From Gallionellales bacterium CG03_land_8_20_14_0_80_55_15 (GTDB taxonomy: Bacteria; Pseudomonadota; Gammaproteobacteria; Burkholderiales; Gallionellaceae), in contig PEUR01000092.1 in the NCBI GenBank assembly GCA_002780675.1, positions 1 to 11,828 of the forward strand: a stretch of 11,828 nt of DNA. Reading direction: 5' to 3'. The stretch's first letter is position 1. The number at the start of each line of letters is the position of its first letter. The notes below the pieces were generated by a model that was not told where the DNA came from, made no database searches, and saw only the letters and a program-made list of their open reading frames with translations. The translations under genes were made by a program, and so were the position numbers. Below are positions 1 to 6,778 of the stretch, in pieces.

Positions 1-902
1 AAGACTGGGACAACCAGGGCATCACCAGCAAGCCCGGCTTTTCCGCCGATCTTTCCTACGATTATCTGAACCAGAACCAGCAACGCTATGGCAGCAGCAA
101 GGCAGCTGGCGCACTGATTGATGCGCTAAACCTTGCAGGTCAGGAAATTGAAGCGTTTACCAAAACGCAAACGCTTACCGCTACGCTTAACTACACGGGC
201 GAAAATATCGGGGTTAGCGTCCAGCTTCCCTTCGTAAACCGAACCCACGGCACTTACGGCGAGGGCCCTGCACCGATAGGCTCAAGTTACCTGGCATCCT
301 CCGACAACAGCCTGGGCGATGTGCGCATCATCGGTCGCTACACCGGCTTTTCTGCGGAAAAAACTTCCGGCATCATTGCCGGTCTCAAACTACCCACCGG
401 CAACACGAATGCCTATTTTAGCGATGGCGTGACACCGCTGGATGCGGGTCTGCAAATCGGCACGGGTTCCACCGATCTGATTTTTGGCGGCTATACCTCC
501 GGCGCGATGGATCAATTTGGCTGGTTTGCGCAAGCTACCGTGCAACACGCCATGACTACCGACATCGTGTCAGGCGGAGATTACCGTCCAGGTGATGCCT
601 ATTCGCTCAACACTGGCATCCGCTATGCCCAATTCGGTGCCAAGGTGACCCCCATGCTGCAACTGAACATCATCAAACGCCAGGCGGATAGCGGCTTGTT
701 GACCGTCCCTGCCGACCCGATAACGGGTGTCCCTGTCAGTGGCGGCACACTGGCCTACCTGGCACCGGGGGTATCGGTGCGCGTAGGGGGCGGCACCTCG
801 GTATATGGCTTCGTCCAGTTGCCGGTTTACCAATCGGTCAACTCGCTGCAAATCACGCCGCAATACACCTTAACGCTGGGTGTGCGACAATCCTTCGAGT
901 AA
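1..902 (+). CDS. Outer-membrane beta-barrel protein, C-terminal part
   Basis: The reading frame is open from position 3 and ends in TAA at 900-902, giving 299 residues with no start in the window, so the gene begins upstream. An internal ATG at 321 is not taken as the start because the upstream codons are clearly coding and share the same character. The protein is rich in Gly, Thr, Ser, Tyr and alternating hydrophobic residues with regular turns, as in outer-membrane barrels; it contains a KLPTG...LDAGLQIGTGSTDLIFGGY stretch of the kind seen in transporter/phenol-degradation MetA-like barrel proteins. The C-terminus (TLTLGVRQSFE) resembles a last beta-strand, with Phe next to last rather than last. 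A TlpA-like gene follows 21 bp later and is probably co-transcribed. The substrate cannot be told from sequence, and the subfamily name is inference. Confidence 0.75.
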   Translation, partial: DWDNQGITSKPGFSADLSYDYLNQNQQRYGSSKAAGALIDALNLAGQEIEAFTKTQTLTATLNYTGENIGVSVQLPFVNRTHGTYGEGPAPIGSSYLASSDNSLGDVRIIGRYTGFSAEKTSGIIAGLKLPTGNTNAYFSDGVTPLDAGLQIGTGSTDLIFGGYTSGAMDQFGWFAQATVQHAMTTDIVSGGDYRPGDAYSLNTGIRYAQFGAKVTPMLQLNIIKRQADSGLLTVPADPITGVPVSGGTLAYLAPGVSVRVGGGTSVYGFVQLPVYQSVNSLQITPQYTLTLGVRQSFE

Positions 903-923
903 ACCATCCCAAAGTCGCCCTAG

Positions 924-1418
924 ATGAAAACCGCCGCCCTATTCTCCCGCCGTACCCTGTTCACCGTGCTGCTGTTGCTTGGGTCGCTCTCTTGCGGGGC
1001 GAGCGAGTGGGCGCTCAAAGATACGACCGGGGTGCGTTACAGCTTGTCCGGGCTACATGGCAAATGGGTACTGGTCAACTTCTGGGCACCGTGGTGTCCC
1101 TCGTGTATAGGTGAAATACCCGAACTCGTTTCCTTGCAGCAACAACACAAAGACTTGCAGGTGATCGGCGTGGCGGTGATGTACAAAACGCGCCGCGAAG
1201 TCGCCGACATGATGCAAAGCCAGGCGATTACCTACCCCATCGTGTTCGGCAACGAAGACACTGCCAGCGATTTCGGCGGCATGGTGGGAATGCCGACCAG
1301 CTTCCTGTATTCTCCTTCAGGCAAGCTGCTCGGTAAGCATGACGGACCTCTGACGAGGGAAGAAATTGAACAAGCCATCGCCCAAAAACCGGAAGCGGCG
1401 GCTCTGTTCACCCGTTAA
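924..1418 (+). CDS. TlpA-like periplasmic thiol-disulfide oxidoreductase
   Basis: The product is a 164-residue thioredoxin-fold protein. Residues 1-23 form an N-terminal hydrophobic segment preceded by basic residues, consistent with export; a signal peptidase I site near residue 26 (CGA|SE) is plausible. Cys24 does not sit in a good lipobox. The active site is WAPWCPSC, with the CPSC pair at Cys58 and Cys61, and the cis-proline loop is GMPTS (Pro124). The family (TlpA/ResA/CcmG) reduces or isomerises periplasmic disulfides, often for cytochrome c or copper-site maturation. The gene lies 21 bp after the outer-membrane protein gene, suggesting a shared transcript, and is followed by a strong terminator. 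The start ATG at 924 has a poor Shine-Dalgarno sequence, but no better start fits the signal peptide. The partner protein is unknown. Confidence 0.88.
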   Translation: MKTAALFSRRTLFTVLLLLGSLSCGASEWALKDTTGVRYSLSGLHGKWVLVNFWAPWCPSCIGEIPELVSLQQQHKDLQVIGVAVMYKTRREVADMMQSQAITYPIVFGNEDTASDFGGMVGMPTSFLYSPSGKLLGKHDGPLTREEIEQAIAQKPEAAALFTR

Positions 1419-1468
1419 GCTCGCGGAAAATTGTAAAACCGCTGGAGGTATCTCGTACTTTTGTATTC

Positions 1469-1564
1469 ATCGCGCGAGCCTTGTGCCGCACCTTTACATT
1501 ATCAGCGCGGCCTCGTGCCGCACTTTCACAACATCAGCGCGGCCTCGTGCCGCGTTTTTGCATT
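1469..1564. repeat. Three-unit 32-bp tandem hairpin repeat
   Basis: Three consecutive 32-bp units start at 1469, 1501 and 1533. Units 2 and 3 share their first 21 bases exactly (ATCAGCGCGGCCTCGTGCCGC); unit 1 is more diverged (for example TTGTGCCGC for TCGTGCCGC). Each unit carries the inverted repeat GCGGC-CTCGT-GCCGC or a degraded form of it. The array fills much of the 214-bp gap between the tlpA-like gene and the pseudouridine synthase gene. It probably arose by duplication of a terminator-like hairpin. Confidence 0.85.
1538..1559 (+). terminator. Intrinsic terminator after the tlpA-like gene
   Basis: A perfect 6-bp GC stem (CGCGGC at 1538-1543, GCCGCG at 1549-1554) with a 5-base loop CTCGT is followed directly by TTTTT (1555-1559). 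This is the last unit of the 32-bp repeat array and the only one with a T tract, so it should end transcription of the outer-membrane protein/tlpA-like transcript. Confidence 0.75.
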
Positions 1565-1632
1565 TTAATTTCGCCGTGCACGCCGGTTTGTGCTTAAATC
1601 GCGCCTCATCTCAATTGCCACCTTACAAACTC

Positions 1633-2364
1633 ATGGAAAAAATCCGACTCTCCAAACGCATGTCCGAACTCGGCCTGTGCTCGCGCCGCGAAGCGGATGT
1701 GTATATCGCCAAAGGCTGGGTAGAGGTTGACGGCGAAACCGTCAGCGAACTCGGCAGCAAGGTCTATCCCACCCAACACATTACCTTGCGCACTGCGGCG
1801 CAAGCCACCCAGGAGCAGCGCGTCACCATATTGATCAACAAGCCGGTCGGCTATGTCTCCGGGCAAGCGGAACACGGTTACAAACCTGCCTCCGCGCTGC
1901 TGGACGAAGCGACCCACTGGGCGGAAGACGAATCCCCGACCAAATTTCATCGCAGCCAGTTTCTCGGCCTCGCTCCCGCAGGCCGTCTGGACATTGATTC
2001 ACAAGGCTTGTTGATCCTCACCCAGGATGGGCGTGTCGCAAAACATCTGATAGGCGAAGATTCCAAAGTGGACAAGGAATATCTGGTGCGGGTGAAAGGC
2101 AAACTGGGGGACAGCGGGCTGGCGCTGCTCTGTCAGGGACTGAAACTGGATGGCGAATATCTGAAACCCGCCAAAGTCACTTGGCAAAATGAAGACCAGT
2201 TACGCTTCGTGCTGCGCGAAGGCAAGAAACGCCAGATCCGCCGCATGTGTGAACTGGTGGGATTGACCGTCACCGGACTGAAACGTATCCGTATCGGCAA
2301 GATAAAACTGGGCAATCTGCCGCTGGGACAGTGGCGTTATCTGGGCGAAAACGAACAGTTTTAA
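1633..2364 (+). CDS. rluF: RsuA/RluF-family rRNA pseudouridine synthase
   Basis: The 243-residue product converts a specific uridine in RNA to pseudouridine. Residues about 4-55 form an S4 RNA-binding domain ([31 protein letters not shown]). The catalytic domain follows, with the motif [17 protein letters not shown], whose Asp120 is the expected nucleophile, and the family's [12 protein letters not shown] motif at 196-207. The GRLD-DSQGL form and the S4 domain resemble RluF (23S rRNA U2604) more than RsuA or RluE, but the target base is inferred. The frame stays open upstream to 1366, overlapping the previous gene and crossing the terminator array; the ATG at 1633 is chosen because it begins exactly at the S4 domain. 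No clear Shine-Dalgarno sequence precedes it and no convincing promoter was seen in 1560-1632. Confidence 0.88.
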   Translation: MEKIRLSKRMSELGLCSRREADVYIAKGWVEVDGETVSELGSKVYPTQHITLRTAAQATQEQRVTILINKPVGYVSGQAEHGYKPASALLDEATHWAEDESPTKFHRSQFLGLAPAGRLDIDSQGLLILTQDGRVAKHLIGEDSKVDKEYLVRVKGKLGDSGLALLCQGLKLDGEYLKPAKVTWQNEDQLRFVLREGKKRQIRRMCELVGLTVTGLKRIRIGKIKLGNLPLGQWRYLGENEQF

Positions 2365-2372
2365 CCGCGTAG

Positions 2373-2396
2373 GGCGGAACGCGTAGCGGTTCCGCC
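2373..2396. repeat. REP-like palindrome between convergent genes
   Basis: GGCGGAAC (2373-2380) and GTTCCGCC (2389-2396) are perfect 8-base inverted arms around the loop GCGTAGCG. Palindromes of this look (GGCGGAA...TTCCGCC) are common scattered repeats in proteobacterial intergenic regions. It sits 8 bp past the rluF stop codon. There is no T tract, so it may act as an mRNA 3'-end stabiliser or inefficient terminator rather than a classical one. Confidence 0.7.
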
Positions 2397-2419
2397 GCAG
2401 GGAAATACACCTTAGGCGT

Positions 2420-2434
2420 AGCCCCGTTGGGGCT
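2420..2434 (-). terminator. Hairpin after cobA, possible operon 3' end
   Basis: AGCCCC-GTT-GGGGCT is a perfect 6-bp stem with a 3-base loop, lying 5 bp beyond the cobA stop codon on the minus strand. No U tract follows in the transcript, so terminator function is uncertain. Together with the palindrome at 2373-2396 it separates the two convergent transcripts. Confidence 0.4.
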
Positions 2435-2439
2435 TCCAC

Positions 2440-3183
2440 CTACCAGACGGCTTGGCGGATCAATTCCGGTAACTCGGCCTGCTGGTGCAGTACCGCGCCC
2501 AGCACGATCAGCGCGGGCGCGCCGACCTGATGCACGACTTCGGGTAATTGCGCCAAGGTGGTGTGAACTTTTTGCATGTTGGGCAAAGAGACATTGCTGA
2601 TGAGTGCGGCGGGCGTACTGCCCGATAAACCCCGCCGCATCAGCGCTGCGGCGATTTCTGCCGCCTGACCGGAGGCCATGTACAGCACGGCGGTATCGGC
2701 GGTCAACACGCTGTGCGCCCAGTCGCTGACCGATTCTGCTTCACCGACGCGCGGCGTGACGAACACTACGTTGCGGCTCACGCCGCGCCGGGTGAGCGAC
2801 ACGCCCAGTTCAGCCGCTGCCGCCAAGGCTGAGGTGATGCCGGGAACGATTTCATACGCGATACCAGCGGCTTGCAACGCGGCGATTTCTTCCTGCGCGC
2901 GCCCGAAAATCATCGGGTCGCCCCCCTTGAGGCGCACCACTACGGCATGACGCTGTGCCGCTTCGACCAGCGCACGGTTGATGAAACGCTGATCGGTAGA
3001 GAGCTGGCGGCAGCGTTTGCCGACCGCGATCAACTGCGCGTCGGGCCTGGCCATCTCCAGCAGTTCGGGCTGCACCAGCGCGTCATATAGCACTGCGTTG
3101 GCTGATGCCAGCAGACGCGCGCCGCGCAGCGTAATCAAATCCGCCGCACCCGGCCCCGCCCCGATCAGATAGACTTTTCCCAT
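2440..3183 (-). CDS. cobA: Uroporphyrinogen-III C-methyltransferase (SUMT)
   Basis: The 247-residue cytoplasmic enzyme uses S-adenosylmethionine to methylate uroporphyrinogen III twice, giving precorrin-2, the precursor of siroheme and cobalamin. Visible family motifs are the N-terminal glycine-rich loop GAGPGAADL (8-16), VRLKGGDPMIFGR (83-95) and VPGITSA (113-119). The frame extends three codons upstream to a TTG at 3192, but ATG at 3183 gives the canonical MGKVYLIGAGPG start. It is the last gene of the sulfate-reduction operon, 22 bp after cysN, so its likely purpose is to supply siroheme to CysI. It is the stand-alone methyltransferase: the oxidase/ferrochelatase domain that E. coli CysG carries at its N-terminus is absent, and no gene for it is in the window. 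Confidence 0.93.
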   Translation of the reverse strand: MGKVYLIGAGPGAADLITLRGARLLASANAVLYDALVQPELLEMARPDAQLIAVGKRCRQLSTDQRFINRALVEAAQRHAVVVRLKGGDPMIFGRAQEEIAALQAAGIAYEIVPGITSALAAAAELGVSLTRRGVSRNVVFVTPRVGEAESVSDWAHSVLTADTAVLYMASGQAAEIAAALMRRGLSGSTPAALISNVSLPNMQKVHTTLAQLPEVVHQVGAPALIVLGAVLHQQAELPELIRQAVW

Positions 3184-3205
3184 AAAAATCAATAGGTTAA
3201 ATAAA

Positions 3206-4456
3206 TCAGCAGATCATCCCCGCCGCAACGGTGTTGTTGGTCGCTTCGTCAATCACGATGAAGCTGCCTGTCGCACGGTTACGGGTGTAAGAATCGAACA
3301 CCAGCGGTTTCTGCGTCTTCAGCGTGACATGAGCGATGTCGTTCATGTTCACCGTGGGGTTTTCGTGGTGTTCGAGCGTGTTCACATCCACGCGGTAATC
3401 CAGGCTGGAAACCAGGCATTTCACCACGCGCGAGGTGTGTTTGATGATGTACTTGCGGTTCTTGTCCATCGGCGTTTCGGATAACCAGCACAACATCGCG
3501 GTGAATTGCTGGGCGACAGTCGGCATCAATTCGGCTTTGACCAACATGTCGCCGCGCGAAATATCAATCTCGTCAGTCAATGTGAGTGCAACGGACTGCG
3601 GCGCGGCAGCTGTCTTCAAGCTGCCGTCGTAAGTGACGATGTCCTTGACCCGGGTGGTGCGCCCCGCTGGCAGGAGGGTGACTTCATCTCCCACCGCCAC
3701 CTGCCCCGCCTCGATACGCCCCATAAAGCCACGGAAATCATGGTGTTCGCCCGTTTGTGGGCGGCATACCCATTGCACCGGAAAACGGAAATCGCGAGTG
3801 TTTACGTCTTGGTCTATTACCACGCTTTCCAGTTTGTCCATCAATGTCGGCCCCTGATACCAGTCCATCGCCTCGCCACGTTCCACCACCATGTCGCCGA
3901 CCAGCGCAGACAGGGGGATGAAGGTCACTTCGTGCAGATTCAGTTGCGCGGCAAACTGGCGGTATTCGGCAACAATCTCGTCAAAGCGTTGTTGCGAATA
4001 ATCCACCATATCCATCTTGTTCACCGCCACCACGATGTGCGGCACACCGACCAGACTGGCGATGAAAGTATGACGGCGCGTCTGGGTCAACACGCCACGG
4101 CGCGCATCAATCAGAATCACGGCGAGGTTAGCCGTGGAAGCTGCGGTCACCATGTTGCGCGTGTATTGCTCATGCCCCGGCGTATCGCCGATGATGAATT
4201 TGCGTTTTGGCGTAGCGAAATAACGGTACGCCACGTCTATGGTGATGCCCTGCTCGCGCTCGGCTTGCAAGCCGTCGGTCAGCAAGGAAAGATCCACCGC
4301 CGCCATGCCGCGTTTTTCGCTGGTCTTGGAAATCGCCGAAAATTGGTCTTCAAAAATAGACTTGGAGTCGTACAGCAAACGCCCGATCAGCGTGCTCTTG
4401 CCGTCATCCACAGAGCCTGCGGTGATAAAACGTAATAGTTGAGTTGTGTCGCTCAT
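3206..4456 (-). CDS. cysN: Sulfate adenylyltransferase subunit 1 (GTPase)
   Basis: The 416-residue protein is the GTPase subunit of ATP sulfurylase, which couples GTP hydrolysis to formation of adenylyl sulfate (APS) from sulfate and ATP. GTPase motifs are intact: P-loop GSVDDGKS (14-21), the switch-I region GITIDV (70-75), DTPGH (91-95) and NKMD (146-149). EF-Tu-like beta-barrel domains follow from about residue 220. It is shorter than E. coli CysN (about 475) and has no fused CysC kinase domain, which agrees with the APS-reductase type of CysH in this operon. ATG at 4456 has a good GAGG Shine-Dalgarno sequence about 8 bases upstream. Its partner cysD lies upstream, but 140 bp away because a repeat element occupies the gap. 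Confidence 0.96.
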   Translation of the reverse strand: MSDTTQLLRFITAGSVDDGKSTLIGRLLYDSKSIFEDQFSAISKTSEKRGMAAVDLSLLTDGLQAEREQGITIDVAYRYFATPKRKFIIGDTPGHEQYTRNMVTAASTANLAVILIDARRGVLTQTRRHTFIASLVGVPHIVVAVNKMDMVDYSQQRFDEIVAEYRQFAAQLNLHEVTFIPLSALVGDMVVERGEAMDWYQGPTLMDKLESVVIDQDVNTRDFRFPVQWVCRPQTGEHHDFRGFMGRIEAGQVAVGDEVTLLPAGRTTRVKDIVTYDGSLKTAAAPQSVALTLTDEIDISRGDMLVKAELMPTVAQQFTAMLCWLSETPMDKNRKYIIKHTSRVVKCLVSSLDYRVDVNTLEHHENPTVNMNDIAHVTLKTQKPLVFDSYTRNRATGSFIVIDEATNNTVAAGMIC

Positions 4457-4481
4457 AATGTAACCTCATAAAATCTGTAGT

Positions 4482-4592
4482 GTCATTCCGGCGAGGCCGG
4501 AACCCAGCGGTTTTATTCAACATGCCTTTTGGCTTTGTCCCGCGTTGCGGGAAGTTCTTTTCTGACCGGATTCCCGCCTGCGCGGGAATAAC
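4482..4592. repeat. NIME/dRS3-like palindromic repeat element in the cysD-cysN gap
   Basis: This stretch of about 111 bp has inverted ends (GTCATTCC at one side, GGAATAAC at the other, 7 of 8 complementary). It contains three perfect hairpins: TTCCGGC-GAG-GCCGGAA (4486-4502), TCCCGC-GTT-GCGGGA (4538-4552) and ATTCCCGC-CTGC-GCGGGAAT (4570-4589). The last fits the dRS3 consensus ATTCCC-N8-GGGAAT known from the neisserial intergenic mosaic elements. Similar GTCATTCC...GGAATGAC elements occur in many proteobacteria. Here it lies inside an operon, so its hairpins are transcribed and could lower or stabilise expression of the downstream genes cysN and cobA. Confidence 0.8.
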
Positions 4593-4596
4593 GATC

Positions 4597-5502
4597 CTAG
4601 AAGTACCCTTCTTTTTTGCGCAATTCCATTGAGGCTTCGGAAGTCTGGTCGTCCATGCGGGTCGCGCCTCGTTCGGTGATACGCGTGATGGCCGTCTCGG
4701 CGATGATTTCTAGCGCATTGCTGGCAGTAGATTCGACCGGCGCGGTACAGGTCATATCGCCTACGGTACGGAAACGCACCGAAACCATTTCAATTTTTTC
4801 GCCAGGCCTGGGTTGCACCAGATGCGACACGGGAATGACGTTATCGCCCCGGCGTATCACTTCGCGCTCATGCGCGTAGTAGATGCTGGGAATGTACAAA
4901 TTCTCGCGGTCTATGTATTCCCAGATGTCCATCTCCGTCCAGTTGGAAATCGGGAACACGCGCATGTTTTCGTCGTTGTGTACGCGAGTGTTGTAGATGT
5001 CCCACAGCTCGGGACGCTGATTTTTCGGATCCCATTGGCCGAATTCGTCGCGGAACGAGAAGATGCGTTCCTTGGCGCGCGCCTTTTCTTCGTCGCGGCG
5101 CGCCCCGCCCATGCAGGCATCAAAACCGAACTCGGCAATGGTTTCCAGCAAGGTCACCGACTGGTACGGGTTGCGCGGCAAATCGGGATCCTTGATGATA
5201 ATCGTGCCCTTGGCAATCGAGCCTTCCAGCGAACGCACAATCAGTCGTTCGCCCAGGTCGGCAGCCAGCTTGTCGCGGGCTTTGATGACTTCCGGGAAAT
5301 TATGCTCGGTATCAATATGTACCAGCGGGAACGGGAACTTGCACGGGCGGAACGCCTTCTCCGCCAGGCGCAGCATCACGATGGAATCCTTGCCGCCGGA
5401 AAACAGCAGCGCGGGATTTTTACATTCCGCCGCGACCTCGCGCATGATGTGGATGGATTCGGACTCCAGCACATCCAAATGGGTAAAAGTTGGGTTGCTC
5501 AT
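4597..5502 (-). CDS. cysD: Sulfate adenylyltransferase subunit 2
   Basis: The 301-residue catalytic subunit of ATP sulfurylase adenylates sulfate with ATP in complex with CysN. It has the PP-loop ATP-binding motif SGGKDS at residues 35-40 and the conserved GGARRDEEKARAKERIFSFRD stretch found in CysD proteins. The length matches the family (E. coli 302). The start ATG at 5502 is preceded by a purine-rich AGAAGA-type ribosome site. It lies 66 bp after cysH, a gap that holds a decayed copy of the repeat also found on its other side. Confidence 0.97.
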   Translation of the reverse strand: MSNPTFTHLDVLESESIHIMREVAAECKNPALLFSGGKDSIVMLRLAEKAFRPCKFPFPLVHIDTEHNFPEVIKARDKLAADLGERLIVRSLEGSIAKGTIIIKDPDLPRNPYQSVTLLETIAEFGFDACMGGARRDEEKARAKERIFSFRDEFGQWDPKNQRPELWDIYNTRVHNDENMRVFPISNWTEMDIWEYIDRENLYIPSIYYAHEREVIRRGDNVIPVSHLVQPRPGEKIEMVSVRFRTVGDMTCTAPVESTASNALEIIAETAITRITERGATRMDDQTSEASMELRKKEGYF

Positions 5503-5544
5503 CTTTATCTTCTTTCTGTTAACTCAAATTCTTTTCACGCTGTC

Positions 5545-5564
5545 ATTCACAATAAGCCGGGAAT
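5545..5564. repeat. Degenerate dRS3-like palindrome between cysH and cysD
   Basis: ATTCAC-AATAAGCC-GGGAAT has exactly the 6-8-6 spacing of the dRS3 consensus, matching one arm 5 of 6 and the other 6 of 6. It is preceded by TGTC as in the intact element at 4482-4592. It is too short to be certain and may be chance, but the position directly on the other side of cysD is suggestive of a remnant. Confidence 0.4.
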
Positions 5565-5568
5565 AGCA

Positions 5569-6267
5569 CTATTTTGGTCTGCTAATCCCGCTGACATGTA
5601 GACCACATTCTTTGCCATCCGCGCTCTCCCACCACCAGCGTCCCGAACGGATGTCTTCGCCTGGCGTGACGGAACGGGTGCAAGGCGCACAACCTATGCT
5701 GGGGTAAAACCTGTCGTGCAGCGCATTGTAAGGCACTTCGTTTTGCTTGATGTACTGCCAGACTTCGGCGTTAGTCCAGTCCAGCAGCGGGTTGAATTTA
5801 TGCAAACCTTGCTCGGCATCAAAGGCGGAAAATTCCAGGCTGCCGCGCGTGACGGCCTGATCGCGGCGCATCCCGGTAATCCATGCGCCTTTACCCGCCA
5901 GCGCACGCTTGAGCGGTTCGACTTTGCGGATATAACAGCAACCTTTGCGATTCTCCACGCTGTCGTAAAACCCATTCACGCCATTTTTTTCGACATATGC
6001 CTCAACGGCTGGCGCAGCGGGAAAATAGATTTTGAGCGGCGCGTTGTAGTGTTCCCGCACCGCTTGCATCAGGTTATAGGTCTCTTGCGGCAAGCGTCCG
6101 GTATCCAGGCTGAACATCTCAATATCCGGCTGATACTTGGCGATCAAATCGGTCAGTACCATATCCTCCGCACCCAGGCTATTGGCGAAACACACCGGCG
6201 AGAAATCCCGCACTGCGTCAGCCAGCAGTTGTTTGACTTGCGCTACTTTTTGCGCCAATTCACTCAT
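5569..6267 (-). CDS. cysH: Adenylyl-sulfate reductase, iron-sulfur type
   Basis: The 232-residue enzyme reduces activated sulfate to sulfite using thioredoxin or a similar thiol donor. Two cysteine signatures are present: Cys110-Cys111 (KGCCYIRK) and Cys193-x-x-Cys196 (GCAPCTR). These ligate a [4Fe-4S] cluster in assimilatory APS reductases and are missing from the PAPS-specific E. coli enzyme. The catalytic cysteine is Cys221 in the C-terminal ECGLH motif. The predicted substrate is therefore APS, which fits the absence of APS kinase here. Its ATG overlaps the stop of the DUF934 gene by 4 bases (ATGA), indicating translational coupling, and a GGAG ribosome site lies upstream. Confidence 0.95.
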   Translation of the reverse strand: MSELAQKVAQVKQLLADAVRDFSPVCFANSLGAEDMVLTDLIAKYQPDIEMFSLDTGRLPQETYNLMQAVREHYNAPLKIYFPAAPAVEAYVEKNGVNGFYDSVENRKGCCYIRKVEPLKRALAGKGAWITGMRRDQAVTRGSLEFSAFDAEQGLHKFNPLLDWTNAEVWQYIKQNEVPYNALHDRFYPSIGCAPCTRSVTPGEDIRSGRWWWESADGKECGLHVSGISRPK

Positions 6268-6776
6268 ACCTTGACTCCGCGATGTACGCGCCTGAACAGC
6301 GGCACTTTTTGGTCCACCGAAGCCTGATAGGTTTCAGAGAAATCGCTCAAACCTTTCAGCACCTCATGGATGTCCTTGTCTGGGCGCGGCACAAAGGCAT
6401 CGAAACCGACGCGCTGCAAATAGAACATCTGGTCGCGCAACACCTCGCCTATCGCCCGCAATTCCCCTTGGTAACCCAATCGCTCACGCAAATGATAGGC
6501 GATGGAATACCCGCGCCCATCGGCAAACCTGGGGAAGTCCACCGCGATCACCTGAAATCTTGCGATGTCGCCCTGCAAGTCTTCTGCTGTTTCACTGCTT
6601 TCCAGCCAGACACCCAGCTCGGCACGCGTTTTGAGCGTGTCACGCTGCGCCTGCCACACCTTGAGCGGCACGATGACTTTGCCACTGGGTACACTCACGC
6701 TGTCCGGCGCATCCTGTTCATTCAGCCGTAAAATGCGCCAATCATCTTCGACTACTGTCTTGTTTTTAATGATCAT
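6264..6776 (-). CDS. DUF934 family protein of the sulfite reductase operon
   Basis: This 170-residue protein has no assigned reaction. It matches in character the DUF934 (COG3749) family, recognised from its conserved central stretch (VDFPRFADGRGYSIAYHLRERLGYQGELRAIGEVLRDQMFYLQRVGFDAF, residues about 79-128). Members are typically encoded next to nitrite/sulfite reductases of the CysI type in proteobacteria. It has no cysteine, no signal peptide and no membrane segment, so it is probably cytoplasmic and does not itself hold an iron-sulfur cluster. It starts 2 bp after cysI ends and overlaps cysH by 4 bp, so the three are tightly coupled. A role in assembly of, or electron delivery to, the siroheme reductase is conceivable but unproven. 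Confidence 0.85.
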   Translation of the reverse strand: MIIKNKTVVEDDWRILRLNEQDAPDSVSVPSGKVIVPLKVWQAQRDTLKTRAELGVWLESSETAEDLQGDIARFQVIAVDFPRFADGRGYSIAYHLRERLGYQGELRAIGEVLRDQMFYLQRVGFDAFVPRPDKDIHEVLKGLSDFSETYQASVDQKVPLFRRVHRGVKV

Positions 6777-6778
6777 TT

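Noticed and set aside
1469..1564. CRISPR array reading of the 32-bp repeats
   Set aside because: The units abut with no unique spacers, only three exist, and no cas genes are nearby; the hairpin plus T tract explains them as terminator-like.
1366..1632. N-terminal extension of the pseudouridine synthase frame
   Set aside because: It overlaps the tlpA-like gene, runs through the terminator repeat array, and adds 89 residues with no domain character before the S4 domain. The frame is simply open by chance.
3506..4435. Long open frame of 309 codons on the plus strand opposite cysN
   Set aside because: It lies wholly antisense to a gene with intact GTPase motifs. Its translation is rich in His, Arg and Gln with no domain character, as expected from the reverse strand of a codon-biased gene.
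4813..5601. 262-codon plus-strand frame opposite cysD
   Set aside because: Antisense shadow of cysD; low-complexity composition, no plausible ribosome site and no recognisable fold.
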